64,000 bases of DNA from Thermoanaerobaculia bacterium (lineage in GTDB: Bacteria; Acidobacteriota; Thermoanaerobaculia; UBA5066). The position numbers were made by a program, and so were the translations under genes. Shown here in pieces: positions 62,570-64,000 of this stretch. The notes below the pieces were generated by a model, which was not told the DNA's origin, ran no database searches, and saw only the letters and a list, made by a program, of their open reading frames with translations. Where the stretch lies: assembly GCA_022071945.1 (NCBI GenBank), contig JAJVIN010000015.1:33501-97500 (forward strand), written 5' to 3'. Each line of letters starts with the position of its first letter. The stretch's first letter is position 1.

Positions 62570-63186
62570 GCCCGGCCCGGGAGCCCGATTCTGGGCAGGA
62601 GATCGAAGAGCGAGTCGATCCGGACCGGGGAAGGAGCGCGATACCGCAGGAAGGAGACCCCGGCCCGCTTCGCGGCCTCTTCGTCGTAGATCGAATCGCC
62701 GACGAACAGGCAGTCCGCGGGCGCAACCGAGAGTCTTTTGGCCGCGAGGTTCACGACCGCGGGATCCGGCTTGGCCGCCCCCGCTTCGTCCGCGCAGGCG
62801 ATCACGTTCAGGCAGCCAGAGAGTTCGACGAGGTTCAGGATCCGCCTCGCGAGGCGATGCTGGGTATTCGTGGCCACCGCCGTCAGGACTCCCGCTTCTC
62901 GCAGGACCCGCAGAAGCGGCGCGGCTTCCGGGTTCGGACGGATGGCGTCGAGGTGCTCGTCAAAGAAGCGTGCATAGGCCTGATCGACTTCCTCGAGCGT
63001 GCGCTCGGGCATGTAGGTGTCGCGGTCCGCCTCCGTTCCGTTTCCGTAGATCGCGTCGAAGTCGGCCCGCGAAACGGGGGCGTGCCCGAAGGACTCCAGG
63101 GTGTCGTTGTAGACGAGGAACCAGGCTTCCTCCGAGAAGACCAAGACTCCGTCCATGTCGAAGAGAACCGCCCGGGTCATCGTCAT
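62566..63186 (-). CDS. HAD-superfamily phosphatase
   Basis: A 206-aa hydrolase, subfamily IA. The nucleophile Asp is in LFDMDGVLVF (DxDG), motif II Thr in VATNTQHRL, the Lys in GAAKPDP and the metal acidic pair in FVGDSIYDEEAAKRAG. The helical cap between 20 and 85 is of the phosphoglycolate/beta-phosphoglucomutase type. It could dephosphorylate sugar phosphates or phosphoglycolate. Both ends overlap neighbours by the ATGA arrangement, so translation is coupled. Confidence 0.92.
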   Translation of the reverse strand: MTMTRAVLFDMDGVLVFSEEAWFLVYNDTLESFGHAPVSRADFDAIYGNGTEADRDTYMPERTLEEVDQAYARFFDEHLDAIRPNPEAAPLLRVLREAGVLTAVATNTQHRLARRILNLVELSGCLNVIACADEAGAAKPDPAVVNLAAKRLSVAPADCLFVGDSIYDEEAAKRAGVSFLRYRAPSPVRIDSLFDLLPRIGLPGRA

Positions 63187-64000
63187 GGGCGGACTTCCAG
63201 GGGGACGGTCACCGCGAGGGCCCTCTCGGGCTCGCAGCGGTCTTCGCCGCAGGCCCGGAACCGGACCAGGGCCGAGACGGCCCTCGCTCCGGGGGCGGCC
63301 CGGGGAGCGGCGAGAAGAGGAAGAGCGAGCTCGAGAGCCTGCGCGTAAACACGCTTCCCGGCTCTCTCCTCGGACTGCGGAAGGACGGGTCCTTCGATCG
63401 TGATGTCACTGCCGGCCCAGGCCTCGATCTGGAAGGCGTCTCCCGCCTCGAGCGTGAAGCCGTCATCGATCTGGATCTTGATCCCGAGCTCGGATCTCTC
63501 ACCGCGGCGAACCGAGGAGGGCCGGAGAAAGACCTCGAGGGATACCGGCGCAAGGCGCGCGTGCTGCGGCTCGTACCGGACGCCCACGCTGGACTCTTGC
63601 GAGGCCCGGGCAGCAGCCTCGGGATAGAGGCGGCGGAATTCGAACCAGTCGAGAAGCGCCAGATGCCACGATTCGGTGCCGTGCGGCACCTTCGCCATCA
63701 GCCCGGAGACCTCCGAGAGGGCAAGGTGCGCGCGCTGGGCGAGACCGGCATCACCGTCCCAGAGCGCGATCCGGAGGAGAGCGCGGACCGCGGCAGCCGC
63801 CCCAGAAGGTGTCGCCTTGTCGAAGTAGTCCCGTCCCGTGGCGGGGAGACCAGAAGACCCCGCCTCCGCGAAGAAGAACCCGGGCGAGCCCGGGGTCGAG
63901 AACCTCTCGAGGAGGCGAAGAACCCAGGTGCGAGCCTCGGAACGAAAACTCTGCCTTTCTTCGCCATCCGTGGCGCCGGCCAGGTCGCACAGGGCGAGGA
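63183..64000 (-). CDS. YyaL/DUF255-type thioredoxin-domain protein, C-terminal part
   Basis: A partial gene: the 5' end lies beyond the window, and the frame reads through without a stop to the edge. The visible N-terminal stretch (GFFFAEAGSS, DYFDKATPSGAAAAVRALL, WHLALLDW) matches the helical barrel of YyaL-type proteins (spermatogenesis-associated protein 20 family), which begin with a thioredoxin-like domain. The last 150 residues form a separate beta domain ending VRFRACGEDRCEPERALAVTV, resembling the DsbD N-terminal domain with its two Cys. Function of the family is uncertain. It heads a coupled operon with the HAD and EamA genes. Confidence 0.8.
   Translation of the reverse strand, partial: LALCDLAGATDGEERQSFRSEARTWVLRLLERFSTPGSPGFFFAEAGSSGLPATGRDYFDKATPSGAAAAVRALLRIALWDGDAGLAQRAHLALSEVSGLMAKVPHGTESWHLALLDWFEFRRLYPEAAARASQESSVGVRYEPQHARLAPVSLEVFLRPSSVRRGERSELGIKIQIDDGFTLEAGDAFQIEAWAGSDITIEGPVLPQSEERAGKRVYAQALELALPLLAAPRAAPGARAVSALVRFRACGEDRCEPERALAVTVPLEVRP

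Overview
The window is a GC-rich chromosome segment with long ORFs, short intergenic gaps and many divergent gene pairs. Features that point, without proof, to Acidobacteriota (perhaps the Thermoanaerobaculia/Holophagae side) are: a GlnRS gene beside gltX and tRNA-Gln; a beta-lactamase-like/NamZ fusion; a Myxo-type PilZ protein; a DUF4097 protein under an ECF sigma/anti-sigma pair; and a giant secreted protein with plant-type leucine-rich repeats and several downstream beta modules. Myxococcota or Gemmatimonadota are alternatives. There is no rRNA, and a marker-gene tree would be needed to settle the phylum.

Layout. 1-1.5 kb: the end of an integrative element, with an intact tyrosine recombinase 15 bp from the 3' end of tRNA-Arg(CCG), followed by tRNA-His. 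1.6-4.5 kb: a TPR protein, a nuclease-like/class III nucleotidyl cyclase fusion and a PAP2-like membrane enzyme. 4.5-7.7 kb: clpB-hsp20 behind a strong sigma70-type promoter. 7.6-8.4 kb: repeats, comprising a 168-bp tandem duplication, hairpins and a 35-bp minisatellite. 8.4-11.2 kb: cysK with an Rrf2/CymR-like regulator, divergent from a DegP/HtrA protease. 11.5-16 kb: an EamA transporter, then gltX-glnS-vanZ-like and tRNA-Gln. 16.3-21.6 kb: the LRR giant. 21.8-28.2 kb: a SNF2/SWIM helicase, a TPR lipoprotein, a polysaccharide deacetylase and a DUF4143 ATPase behind a perfect 28-bp palindrome. 28.3-29.9 kb: an SDR-TetR operon with two clear operators. 30.5-38 kb: a Cus-type heavy-metal efflux operon. 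38-41.6 kb: ECF sigma, anti-sigma and DUF4097. 41.7-47.3 kb: an Asp-zincin protease, Nudix, CopA and an M28 peptidase. 47.4-57.2 kb: the NamZ fusion, DedA, an NADP oxidoreductase, DinB, PilZ, YdjM, a PLP decarboxylase and an ANKH-like transporter. 57.3-60.0 kb: a decayed 2.65-kb islet between a tRNA-Val 3' fragment and an intact tRNA-Val(TAC), carrying an amidohydrolase and an integrase remnant. 60-64 kb: DUF2914, a FtsX-like permease, and a YyaL-HAD-EamA operon that runs off the window end.

How the parts fit together. Proteostasis and envelope quality control recur (ClpB, Hsp20, DegP, the ECF regulon, NamZ, deacetylase). Copper/silver handling is split between an RND efflux operon and a CopA ATPase. 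Glutamate and glutamine charging is grouped with its own tRNA. Two tRNA loci were integration targets, one with an intact integrase and one decayed. No canonical defence system, CRISPR array or biosynthetic cluster was found. The most unusual items are the nuclease-cyclase fusion, the plant-type LRR giant, the DUF4143 ATPase palindrome, the leaderless Asp-zincin and the decayed tRNA-Val islet.
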